From Bacteroidota bacterium (GTDB taxonomy: Bacteria; Bacteroidota; Bacteroidia; Chitinophagales; Chitinophagaceae), in NCBI GenBank assembly GCA_947447835.1, contig CANFLP010000030.1, positions 1 to 17,298 of the forward strand: a DNA stretch of 17,298 bases, read 5' to 3'. This document shows positions 7,767 to 14,193 of this stretch, piece after piece. The translations under genes and the position numbers were made by a program. Below the pieces are notes generated by a model that saw only the letters and a program-made list of their open reading frames with translations, ran no database searches and was not told the origin of the DNA. The first letter of the stretch is position 1. Every line of letters begins with the position of its first letter.

Positions 7767-9038
7767 ATGGATTTACAATCATTAAAAAACCGATTCAGCA
7801 TTATTGGCAATACGCCTTCGTTGAATCATGCATTGAATACTGCCGAGCAGGTTGCTGCAACGGATTTAACAGTATTAATTGTTGGTGAGTCTGGTGTGGG
7901 TAAGGAAGTATTCTCTCAAATTATTCATAGCTTATCTGCAAGAAAACACAATCCTTTTATTGCTGTTAACTGTGGTGCAATTCCCGAAGGCACAATTGAC
8001 TCCGAATTATTTGGTCATGAAAAAGGCTCTTTCACAGGTGCCGTAGATAGCCGTAAAGGGTATTTTGAAACGGTAAATGGAGGAACGATATTTTTAGATG
8101 AGATTGGCGAAATGCCTTTAGGTACACAGGCGCGTTTATTGCGTGTGTTAGAGACTGGTGAATTTATTAGAGTGGGTTCTTCCAAGGTTCAAAAAACCGA
8201 TGTGCGTGTAATTGCTGCAACCAACCGTGAACTAATGGAGTTCACTCAAAAAGGAAGATTTAGAGAAGACCTTTACTATCGTTTAAATACGGTGCCCATT
8301 CGCGTTCCAAGTTTAAGAGATCGTAAGGAAGACATTCCATTATTATTCAGAAAATTTGTAGTAGACTTTGCAGAAAAATATAAAACCAAACCTATTTTCT
8401 TAGACGAAGAAGCACGTGCCCTTCTTTCTACTTATACTTGGCCTGGTAATGTGCGCGAATTAAAAAATATTGCTGAGCAAATTTCTGTGCTTAGCAAAAC
8501 CGATCATATCAATGCACAAATTTTAACAGGATTTTTACCACAGGCTTCCAAGCATAATATGCCTATGGTAACTGGAACGCCTGTTGGCGAGTTTGCAAAT
8601 GAAAGAGAAATATTGTACAAGCTTTTCTTTGACATGAAAAAGGATGTGAACGAATTAAAGAAAATGTTCTTTGAGATTTTACAAAATCCTTCCATTGCAG
8701 GACAAACAGGTAATTTTAATAGAGAGTCCATGATGAATGAATTAAAAGAGGACATCCAACCAGCTAGCCTTCACAATCCTAGTATTTCTGCTCAAGTAAG
8801 TAGTAACCAAAACTTACAACCGGTTCATCTTTCCTCTAACCAGCCTTTAATCATTGACAACGATTCACAAGGGCATTATGAAGTAGATGAGTCTTTGAAC
8901 ATTATGGATAAAGAAAAAGAACTAATTTTAAAGGCCTTGAAAAAGCATCGTGGTCGCAGAAAAGACGCTTCAACCGACTTAGGCATTAGCGAAAGAACCC
9001 TTTACAGAAAAATTAAAGAATACGACATTGAAGAATAA
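7767..9038 (+). CDS. Sigma-54-dependent activator (AAA+ and Fis-type HTH, no sensor domain)
   Basis: This 423-residue protein is an enhancer-binding-type regulator reduced to its AAA+ and DNA-binding parts. Motifs are Walker A GESGVGKE (40-47), the sigma-54 contact loop GSFTGA (87-92, an Ala-to-Ser variant of GAFTGA), Walker B GGTIFLDE (105-112), the sensor and arginine-finger region GRFREDLYYRLN (163-174) and WPGNVREL (225-232). A polar linker of about 120 residues rich in Ser, Gln and Asn follows, then a Fis-type helix-turn-helix at 384-421 (RRKDASTDLGISERTLYRK). There is no receiver, PAS or GAF domain ahead of the ATPase, so activity may be set by expression or by a partner. It lies 22 bp after miaB and overlaps lptE by 11 bp. 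Its targets are not shown by the sequence; control of envelope genes is only inference from position. Confidence 0.92.
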   Translation: MDLQSLKNRFSIIGNTPSLNHALNTAEQVAATDLTVLIVGESGVGKEVFSQIIHSLSARKHNPFIAVNCGAIPEGTIDSELFGHEKGSFTGAVDSRKGYFETVNGGTIFLDEIGEMPLGTQARLLRVLETGEFIRVGSSKVQKTDVRVIAATNRELMEFTQKGRFREDLYYRLNTVPIRVPSLRDRKEDIPLLFRKFVVDFAEKYKTKPIFLDEEARALLSTYTWPGNVRELKNIAEQISVLSKTDHINAQILTGFLPQASKHNMPMVTGTPVGEFANEREILYKLFFDMKKDVNELKKMFFEILQNPSIAGQTGNFNRESMMNELKEDIQPASLHNPSISAQVSSNQNLQPVHLSSNQPLIIDNDSQGHYEVDESLNIMDKEKELILKALKKHRGRRKDASTDLGISERTLYRKIKEYDIEE

Positions 9039-9564
9039 TTTATTATACAACAAATTTCATAAAACTGCTTTAGCTATTAGTAGCATTGCCTTAGCATTAT
9101 TACTGTTAACTAGTTGTGGCATTTATAGTTTTAGAGATGCAGTGATTCCTGACAATATTAAAACAGTAAAAATTGGTTTCATTGAAAATAGAGCTAGGTA
9201 TGTAAATCCACAATTAGCTCCTTTGTTAACGGATAAATTGCAACAAAAAATTATAGGGCAAACAAAATTAACCCGTACCAATAGCGATGATGCGCATTAT
9301 CAAATATTTGCAACCATCACTAATTACGACCCTACTCAAACGGTGGGTGTAAGTGCACAACAGGCTAGTACTAACCGTTTAACAGTAACCGTACATGTCT
9401 TATTAAAAAAGACTTTAGAAAACAAAGAACAAGAATTTGATGTAACGCGTAATTTTGATTTCTCCGCCAACCTTACTTTAAATCAAGCCGAGGGACAATT
9501 AATGGATGATATTATTCGCAATATCACTGACGATATTTTTAACCAAATTTTTTCAAACTGGTAA
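9028..9564 (+). CDS. lptE: LPS-assembly lipoprotein LptE (Bacteroidota type), TTG start
   Basis: LptE is an outer-membrane lipoprotein that plugs LptD and helps insert LPS. The 178-residue product has a lipoprotein signal: a hydrophobic stretch of about 16 residues and the lipobox LTSC with C30, followed directly by GIYSFRDAVIPDNIKTVKI, the typical Bacteroidota LptE opening. The rest (QLAPLLTDKLQQKI, a beta-rich core, and a final helix DDIIRNITDDIFNQIF) fits the family. The start is unusual: TTG at 9028 is the only standard start codon ahead of the signal peptide, because an in-frame TAG at 8980-8982 closes the frame and no ATG or GTG lies between. The start lies inside the activator gene (11-bp overlap), which suggests translational coupling. 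LptE identity rests on family resemblance and gene order; sequence conservation in this family is low. Confidence 0.85.
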   Translation: MKNNLLYNKFHKTALAISSIALALLLLTSCGIYSFRDAVIPDNIKTVKIGFIENRARYVNPQLAPLLTDKLQQKIIGQTKLTRTNSDDAHYQIFATITNYDPTQTVGVSAQQASTNRLTVTVHVLLKKTLENKEQEFDVTRNFDFSANLTLNQAEGQLMDDIIRNITDDIFNQIFSNW

Positions 9565-9569
9565 TATAC

Positions 9570-10289
9570 ATGACCCCTTCTTTAATTAATTCAATATTAT
9601 TCCAGTGGACCGGCTACGAAAACTTAGCTAGTATTTCAACTGCCCAATTAGAGCAGTTTGTAAAAGACAATGCTTTTAGCCCTAGCCTACAATTTTTATT
9701 AGCTAAAAAATACGAGGCTGAACAATCACTTGAATATGGTGTGCAAATTCAAAAAGCAACAAGTTATTTCCCGTCGGCCTTACAATTACATCATTGGCTA
9801 TCAAATGAGGAAGAAGATATCATTACGGCACCTATCGAAGAAAAGTTAAACACCATTATTTCGGAGCAATTAGCCCAATTTCAAGAACCGGTGGTCGAAG
9901 AGAAATTAGAGTTTGAAAAAGAAACGCCTCAGATTGTGAAGGACTATTTTGCTGCCCAAGGCATTGAAATTGACCTTTCTAAGCTTCCTCAGGACAAATT
10001 TACCACCCAATTAAGGAGCTTTACCGCCTGGTTAAAGGTGTTAAAGCAACAGGAGGAAAATACCCCTAATTTGACCGAAATAGGCGAAGAACAGGAGAAA
10101 ATGATAGCAATAATAGCCGAAAAAGCAAATAATGCCACTGATGTGATAACTGAAGCTATGGCCGAAATATGGGAAAAACAAGGTAATAAACGTAAAGCCA
10201 TAGACATCTATTCAAAATTAAGTTTTATTTTTCCTGAAAAATCCGTTTATTTTGCGTCTCGAATTGAACAATTAAAACAAAAGAACTAA
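9570..10289 (+). CDS. Uncharacterised helical, TPR-like protein between lptE and secG
   Basis: The 239-residue product has no signal peptide or membrane segment and is predominantly helical and acidic. The C-terminal 40 residues fit one tetratricopeptide-like hairpin (AEIWEKQGNKRKAIDIYSKL, then a Pro-containing turn and a second helix to the end). The N-terminal part (FLLAKKYEAEQSLEYGVQIQ) could hold another. The middle is Glu/Gln-rich and looks flexible. It starts 6 bp after lptE, and its stop overlaps the secG start (TAATG at 10287-10291), so it is tightly built into the operon. A cytosolic scaffold or adaptor role is plausible from the TPR-like region, but no function can be assigned. Confidence 0.75.
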   Translation: MTPSLINSILFQWTGYENLASISTAQLEQFVKDNAFSPSLQFLLAKKYEAEQSLEYGVQIQKATSYFPSALQLHHWLSNEEEDIITAPIEEKLNTIISEQLAQFQEPVVEEKLEFEKETPQIVKDYFAAQGIEIDLSKLPQDKFTTQLRSFTAWLKVLKQQEENTPNLTEIGEEQEKMIAIIAEKANNATDVITEAMAEIWEKQGNKRKAIDIYSKLSFIFPEKSVYFASRIEQLKQKN

Positions 10290-10669
10290 TGATTACTTTA
10301 TTTATAATCTTAATGATTGCTGCTTGTGCTGGTTTAGGTTTTATGGTATTAATCCAAAACCCAAAAGGTGGTGGTTTAAATGCGAATGTAGGCGGTTTGT
10401 CAAACAACTTTATGGGTGTTAAGCAAACAACCGATGTGCTTGAAAAAGGCACTTGGATTTTTGCTGCTGTAATTGCTGTTTTAGCAATGACTTCTACCCT
10501 TTTCTTAAAATCTGCTACTGGCGGCGATGATGCTGGTAAAGGTTTAATTAATAAAGTAAACACTTCAGCTACTGCACCAACTGCAGCTCCAGTTCAAGCA
10601 CCAGCAAACACTGCTACTGTGCCTGCACAAACAGCTCCAGCAACTACAGCTCCAGCAACTCAAAAATAA
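10289..10669 (+). CDS. secG: Preprotein translocase subunit SecG with a long Ala/Pro/Thr tail
   Basis: SecG is the small accessory subunit of the SecYEG channel in the inner membrane. Two membrane segments are visible (residues about 2-22 and 53-73), joined by the conserved loop VLIQNPKGGGLNA and the FMGVKQTTDVLEKGTW segment. The family core ends near residue 80. The last 40 or so residues are a low-complexity tail made of Ala, Pro, Thr and Val (about 92-126), longer than in Escherichia coli SecG but of a kind seen in Bacteroidota. The ATG overlaps the upstream stop by one base, so translation is probably coupled. A strong terminator lies 41 bp downstream, making this the last gene of the miaB operon. 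Confidence 0.93.
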   Translation: MITLFIILMIAACAGLGFMVLIQNPKGGGLNANVGGLSNNFMGVKQTTDVLEKGTWIFAAVIAVLAMTSTLFLKSATGGDDAGKGLINKVNTSATAPTAAPVQAPANTATVPAQTAPATTAPATQK

Positions 10670-10709
10670 GCCTACTCCCTTTTGGGAATAAGCATTTAAA
10701 AAATATTCG

Positions 10710-10738
10710 TCCTCACCTCCAACAAGGTGGGGATTTTT
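10710..10738 (+). terminator. Intrinsic terminator after secG
   Basis: Arms TCCTCACCT (10710-10718) and AGGTGGGGA (10725-10733) enclose the loop CCAACA and are followed by TTTTT. The single non-Watson-Crick position is U-G in plus-strand RNA and A/C in the opposite direction, which fixes the plus orientation. mltG begins 16 bp later, so its expression needs readthrough or a start very close to its ATG. Confidence 0.88.
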
Positions 10739-10753
10739 ATTGTATTTTGAATT

Positions 10754-11770
10754 ATGAAAAAAATTGTTTTATTACTGCTAATTATACTGCTTTGTTATGA
10801 GGCTTACAATGTGTTGGTTAAGACCACTCATTTTAGCAATGAAAAAGCCAGCTTTGAGTATACAAAAAATGGATTAGACAATTTAGCCGATACCTTGATT
10901 GCTAAAAAAATTATACTAGATAAACCTAGTTTCTTAGTCTTAGCTAAATTATTAAATGTTGAAGAAAGGGCTAAGCCAGGCAAATTTTTAGTGAAGCGAA
11001 AAACAAGTTTACTTTCTATTTTGCGCATGTTGCGAAATAACCAACAAGCCACTGTCAATTTTGTTTTAAATAAAGTTAGAACGCGAGGCGAATTAGCCAA
11101 ATTAGTGGGCAACACCCTTTCAATGGATTCAGCAACTGCTATTGAATTTTTCAATAGCAATGATTCACTTAGTCCATTCGGAACCGACACTACTATGTTA
11201 TTAACCTTGTTTATTCCAAATACTTATACCATGTATTGGTCTACATCGCTGCCAAAGCTGATGCAAAAAATGAAAGATCAACAGACACAATTTTGGGGAA
11301 ATAAACACCGAACAGCTAAAGCAAAACAAATTGGTATGTCGCCAAACGAAGTGTATACTTTAGCTTCTATTGTGGAAGAAGAATGTAATTACGATTCGGA
11401 TAAAACCCTAATTGCAAGTGTTTACCAAAACCGACTTAAAAAAAGTATGCCCTTACAAGCCTGCCCTACGATTAAATACGCAATGCAAAACTTTGCTTTA
11501 ACACGCATTTATGAAAAATATTTAAGCAACCCTTCTCCTTATAACACCTACCGTAAAAAAGGCTTGCCCCCTGGACCCATTTGTACTCCTAGTCCAACAA
11601 CCATTGACCTTGTATTAAATGCACCTACAACGGACTACCTTTACTTTGTAGCAAAGGCCGATTTTAGTGGATACCACCATTTTAGCGCTAGTTTCCAAGA
11701 ACATAGTAAATTTGCAAAAGAATACCAGTTGAAATTAGATGAATACCAAAAAAAGAAACAAAATCAATAA
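10754..11770 (+). CDS. mltG: Endolytic transglycosylase MltG (YceG family)
   Basis: MltG cuts nascent glycan strands within the chain and thereby limits peptidoglycan length. The 338-residue protein has one N-terminal membrane anchor (residues 4-22), a LysM-like region (about 30-100) and the YceG catalytic domain. The catalytic glutamate is E208 in LASIVEEE, aligning with E218 of E. coli MltG in ASIVEKE. ASVYQNRL and the final LPPGPICTPS segment, which corresponds to the usual LPPGPI-x-NPG, also match. In LQACPTIKYA a cysteine (C237) stands where LQ-x-DPT usually has aspartate. The gene starts just after the secG terminator and overlaps the next gene by 32 bp. The last residues (EYQKKKQNQ) are a basic tail. 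Active site in the periplasm, anchored in the inner membrane. Confidence 0.93.
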   Translation: MKKIVLLLLIILLCYEAYNVLVKTTHFSNEKASFEYTKNGLDNLADTLIAKKIILDKPSFLVLAKLLNVEERAKPGKFLVKRKTSLLSILRMLRNNQQATVNFVLNKVRTRGELAKLVGNTLSMDSATAIEFFNSNDSLSPFGTDTTMLLTLFIPNTYTMYWSTSLPKLMQKMKDQQTQFWGNKHRTAKAKQIGMSPNEVYTLASIVEEECNYDSDKTLIASVYQNRLKKSMPLQACPTIKYAMQNFALTRIYEKYLSNPSPYNTYRKKGLPPGPICTPSPTTIDLVLNAPTTDYLYFVAKADFSGYHHFSASFQEHSKFAKEYQLKLDEYQKKKQNQ

Positions 11771-12740
11771 TTCATTCTCACTTGTTCCCATTTTTAAAAA
11801 GGTGGTTTCTTTTATTAGAATTACATCGGGTCCCTTTGTGCGTTTCTTAAAAAGAAAAGCTAAGGGCATTTATATCCCCGGATTTCAGCACATTAATTTA
11901 TACCAAGTCATTAAATTCTTATTCAAGCAATTAAATACACTTGGTTTATACGATCGTGCGTCGGCTATTTCATTTAATTTACTAATGGCACTCCCTGCCA
12001 GCTTCTTGTTTTTGTTTTCAATTATCCCTTATTTCCCAAAAACATTTAAGGTAAAAAAACAAATACTTTCTCTTTTCAAAGACATCGCACCCAACTCAAG
12101 TACTTACAAGTTTATTTTAGATATCATTAATGACTTACTAAGTCAACACGTTGGGGTTTTCTCATTTGGTTTTCTATTGCTCTTATTTTACGCGTCCAAT
12201 GCAATGACCGGAATTATACGCAGCTTTGACAAGTCCATTATGCAAAACAAACCCTTCTTTTTACACCAAAGAATGAGGGCTATTAGATTGACTATTATTT
12301 TAATTTTATTAGTATTTGCAAGCTTAATTGTACTTATTGGACAGGACCAACTTACTTCATTACTTAGAGCTGGATTTGATATTAATAAAAGCACCATCCT
12401 GCCTTACTGGAATACTTTAAGATGGATTATTATTATTCTTTTATTGTTCTTTGGGAATGCATTTATTTATAAATATGCTCCACACATAAAAGAAAAATGG
12501 CCATTGGCTTCGCCAGGTGCCTTACTGTCTACAATACTAATGTTACTAACTACATTTGGGTTCTCCTACTGGGTGAATCACTTTAGTAGTTACAACAAAA
12601 TTTACGGTTCAATTGGCACTGTATTAATTGTAATGACATTGGTTTATATCAATGCGTTGATTCTGCTAATTGGTTTTGAATTAAATGTTAGCATTGAAGT
12701 ACTTAAGCAGGAGCAAGATCAAGTTGATTACTTTAATTAA
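11739..12740 (+). CDS. YihY/BrkB family inner-membrane protein
   Basis: The 333-residue product has a basic N-terminal arm of about 60 residues and then six or so hydrophobic segments. Family features include GLYDRASAISFNLLMALPAS near the first membrane helix, FASNAMTGI-like SNAMTGIIRSFDKS after the third, and the final helix with YGSIGTVLIVMTLVYINALILLIGFELN, here mentioned only by its parts YGSIGTV and GFELN. YihY/BrkB proteins were once called ribonuclease BN; that assignment was wrong, and a transport or envelope role is suspected. The ATG at 11739 lies 32 bp inside mltG in another frame; this start gives a normal family length. Cotranscription with mltG is likely. Function is not established. 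Confidence 0.88.
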   Translation: MNTKKRNKINNSFSLVPIFKKVVSFIRITSGPFVRFLKRKAKGIYIPGFQHINLYQVIKFLFKQLNTLGLYDRASAISFNLLMALPASFLFLFSIIPYFPKTFKVKKQILSLFKDIAPNSSTYKFILDIINDLLSQHVGVFSFGFLLLLFYASNAMTGIIRSFDKSIMQNKPFFLHQRMRAIRLTIILILLVFASLIVLIGQDQLTSLLRAGFDINKSTILPYWNTLRWIIIILLLFFGNAFIYKYAPHIKEKWPLASPGALLSTILMLLTTFGFSYWVNHFSSYNKIYGSIGTVLIVMTLVYINALILLIGFELNVSIEVLKQEQDQVDYFN

Positions 12741-12741
12741 A

Positions 12742-12767
12742 AAATCCCCTAATTGCTTAGAGGATTT
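12742..12767 (-). terminator. Intrinsic terminator of the oxoamine synthase gene
   Basis: Arms AAATCC-C-CTAA (12742-12752) and TTAG-A-GGATTT (12757-12767) enclose TTGC. As at 2501-2530, the imperfect pair is C/A on the plus strand but U-G on the minus strand, and a T6 run follows on the minus side only. It stands 48 bp past the oxoamine synthase stop. It may also stop plus-strand transcripts from the YihY gene, less efficiently. Confidence 0.8.
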
Positions 12768-12815
12768 AATTGTATTTCTATTGATATTTTTTAGTGCGAA
12801 TAATAATAGTGCTTG

Positions 12816-14069
12816 TTATTTGTTAGCCATATCAGGTATCTCAGCAACCTTGTACGCACCTGCATCTAATTTAGCCTTGGTCTCACTAAATGCCTTTAGT
12901 GTGTAATCAATTTCTTCCTGTGTATGTTCGGCAGTTGGAATTAAACGATAAATAATATGTCCTTTCGGAATTACAGGATATACTACTATCGAACAGAAGA
13001 TTTTATAATTCTCTCTAATGTCCATGACCATTGCAGTTGCTTCTTCAACACCGCCTTTCATATACACTGGAGTTACCACTGAATCCGTTTTGCCAATATC
13101 AAAACCTTTTTCTTTTAATCCATTTTGTAATGCCAATGCATTCTTCCACAATCTATCTTTTAATTCAGGTGTTGATCTTAATAATTCTAAACGCTTTAAG
13201 TTGCCTACCACAAATGGCATTGGTAAACTCTTTGCAAATATTTGTGAACGAATATTGTAACGGATATAATCTATAATGGTTCTTGGCCCTGCCATAAATG
13301 CACCGATTGATGCCATGCTCTTTGCAAAAGTAGAAAAGTATAAATCAATTTCGTCTTGACAACCCTGCTCCTCGCCTGCACCAGCACCCGTTTTTCCTAG
13401 GGTACCAAACCCATGTGCATCGTCTACTAATAAACGGAATGGTACTTTCTTTTTTAAAGCTGCAATTTCTTTCAATTTACCTTGGTCTCCAGCCATACCA
13501 AATACGCCTTCCGTAATTACCAATATACCACCTCCTTGTTTATCGGCTAATGCTTTAGCTCTTGCTAATTGCTTATCACAATCTTCAATATCGTTATGTT
13601 TAAATACGAATCTATGTCCTGGAATCATTCTTAATGCATCAATAATACATGCATGACATTCTGCATCATATACAACTACATCATGACGACCACAGATTGC
13701 ATCAATGGCACTCATGATGCCTTGATAGCCATAGTTCATTAAAATAGAATCTTCCTTATGTACAAATTCAGCCAATTCTTTTTCTAATTGCTCATGTAAA
13801 TCACTATTTCCACTCATCATTCTAGCACCCATTGGTAAAGCCAACCCAAACTCAGCACTCGCATCGGCATCTGCCTTGCGCACTTCTGGATGGTTCGCTA
13901 AGCCCAAATAGTTGTTCAAGCTCCATACAATCATTTCCTTGCCTCTAAACTTCATTTTAGAGCCCACTTCCCCTTCTAACTTTGGAAATGCAAAATAACC
14001 ATGCGCTCTTTCACGATGTTGGCCAATTGGACCATAATTTTTTATCAGTCTTTCAAAAATGTCTGCCAT
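12816..14069 (-). CDS. PLP-dependent alpha-oxoamine synthase family enzyme, substrate unassigned
   Basis: The 417-residue protein is a fold-type I PLP enzyme of the family that condenses an amino acid with an acyl thioester (KBL, BioF, serine palmitoyltransferase, cysteate acyltransferase). Seen in order: NNYLGLANHPEV (52-63), the glycine turn GARMMSGNSDLHEQLE (81-96), the ring-stacking histidine H139 (YDAECHACIID), ITEGVFGMAGDQG (185-197), the PLP aspartate and histidine DDAHGFGTLG (216-225) and the Schiff-base lysine K250 in TFAKSMASIGAF. The segment GLALPMGARMMSG differs from the Sphingobacterium serine palmitoyltransferase as I remember it (YGTGCAGSRFLNG). Sphingolipid, sulfonolipid (capnine) and threonine-degradation roles are therefore all open. 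It stands alone on its strand, divergent from the phosphatase gene, with its own promoter element and terminator. No acyl-carrier or lipid gene is adjacent. Confidence 0.88.
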   Translation of the reverse strand: MADIFERLIKNYGPIGQHRERAHGYFAFPKLEGEVGSKMKFRGKEMIVWSLNNYLGLANHPEVRKADADASAEFGLALPMGARMMSGNSDLHEQLEKELAEFVHKEDSILMNYGYQGIMSAIDAICGRHDVVVYDAECHACIIDALRMIPGHRFVFKHNDIEDCDKQLARAKALADKQGGGILVITEGVFGMAGDQGKLKEIAALKKKVPFRLLVDDAHGFGTLGKTGAGAGEEQGCQDEIDLYFSTFAKSMASIGAFMAGPRTIIDYIRYNIRSQIFAKSLPMPFVVGNLKRLELLRSTPELKDRLWKNALALQNGLKEKGFDIGKTDSVVTPVYMKGGVEEATAMVMDIRENYKIFCSIVVYPVIPKGHIIYRLIPTAEHTQEEIDYTLKAFSETKAKLDAGAYKVAEIPDMANK

Positions 14070-14088
14070 ATAGTATTAATTATTAATG

Positions 14089-14096
14089 CAAAATTA
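14089..14096 (-). promoter_or_regulatory. -7 element for the oxoamine synthase gene
   Basis: TAATTTTG on the minus strand matches TAnnTTTG and ends 19 bases before ATG 14069. No TTG stands at the usual -33 position. The 124-bp spacer 14070-14193 also serves the divergent phosphatase gene, for which I found no full promoter match. Confidence 0.45.
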
Positions 14097-14193
14097 ATCA
14101 TTTTTTGCCTTTTAAGCTCTAATAAATATGCGTAATTTGCAGGATCAAGAGCTGATTGTAATTAGTTCTTGTAAATACATTAAAATAAATACA

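Noticed and set aside
13018..13276. Plus-strand frames within the oxoamine synthase gene
   Set aside because: They oppose a strongly conserved enzyme with all catalytic residues; they are shadows of its codons.
14128..14193. Upstream ATG 14128 as start of the phosphatase
   Set aside because: It would place 22 polar residues in front of a complete signal peptide. Starting at 14194 also brings the catalytic residues into near register with PafA.
14097..14193. Promoter for the phosphatase gene near GTAATTTGC
   Set aside because: The element lacks one base relative to TAnnTTTG and the upstream TTTG is 25 bases away, so the match is not good enough to report.
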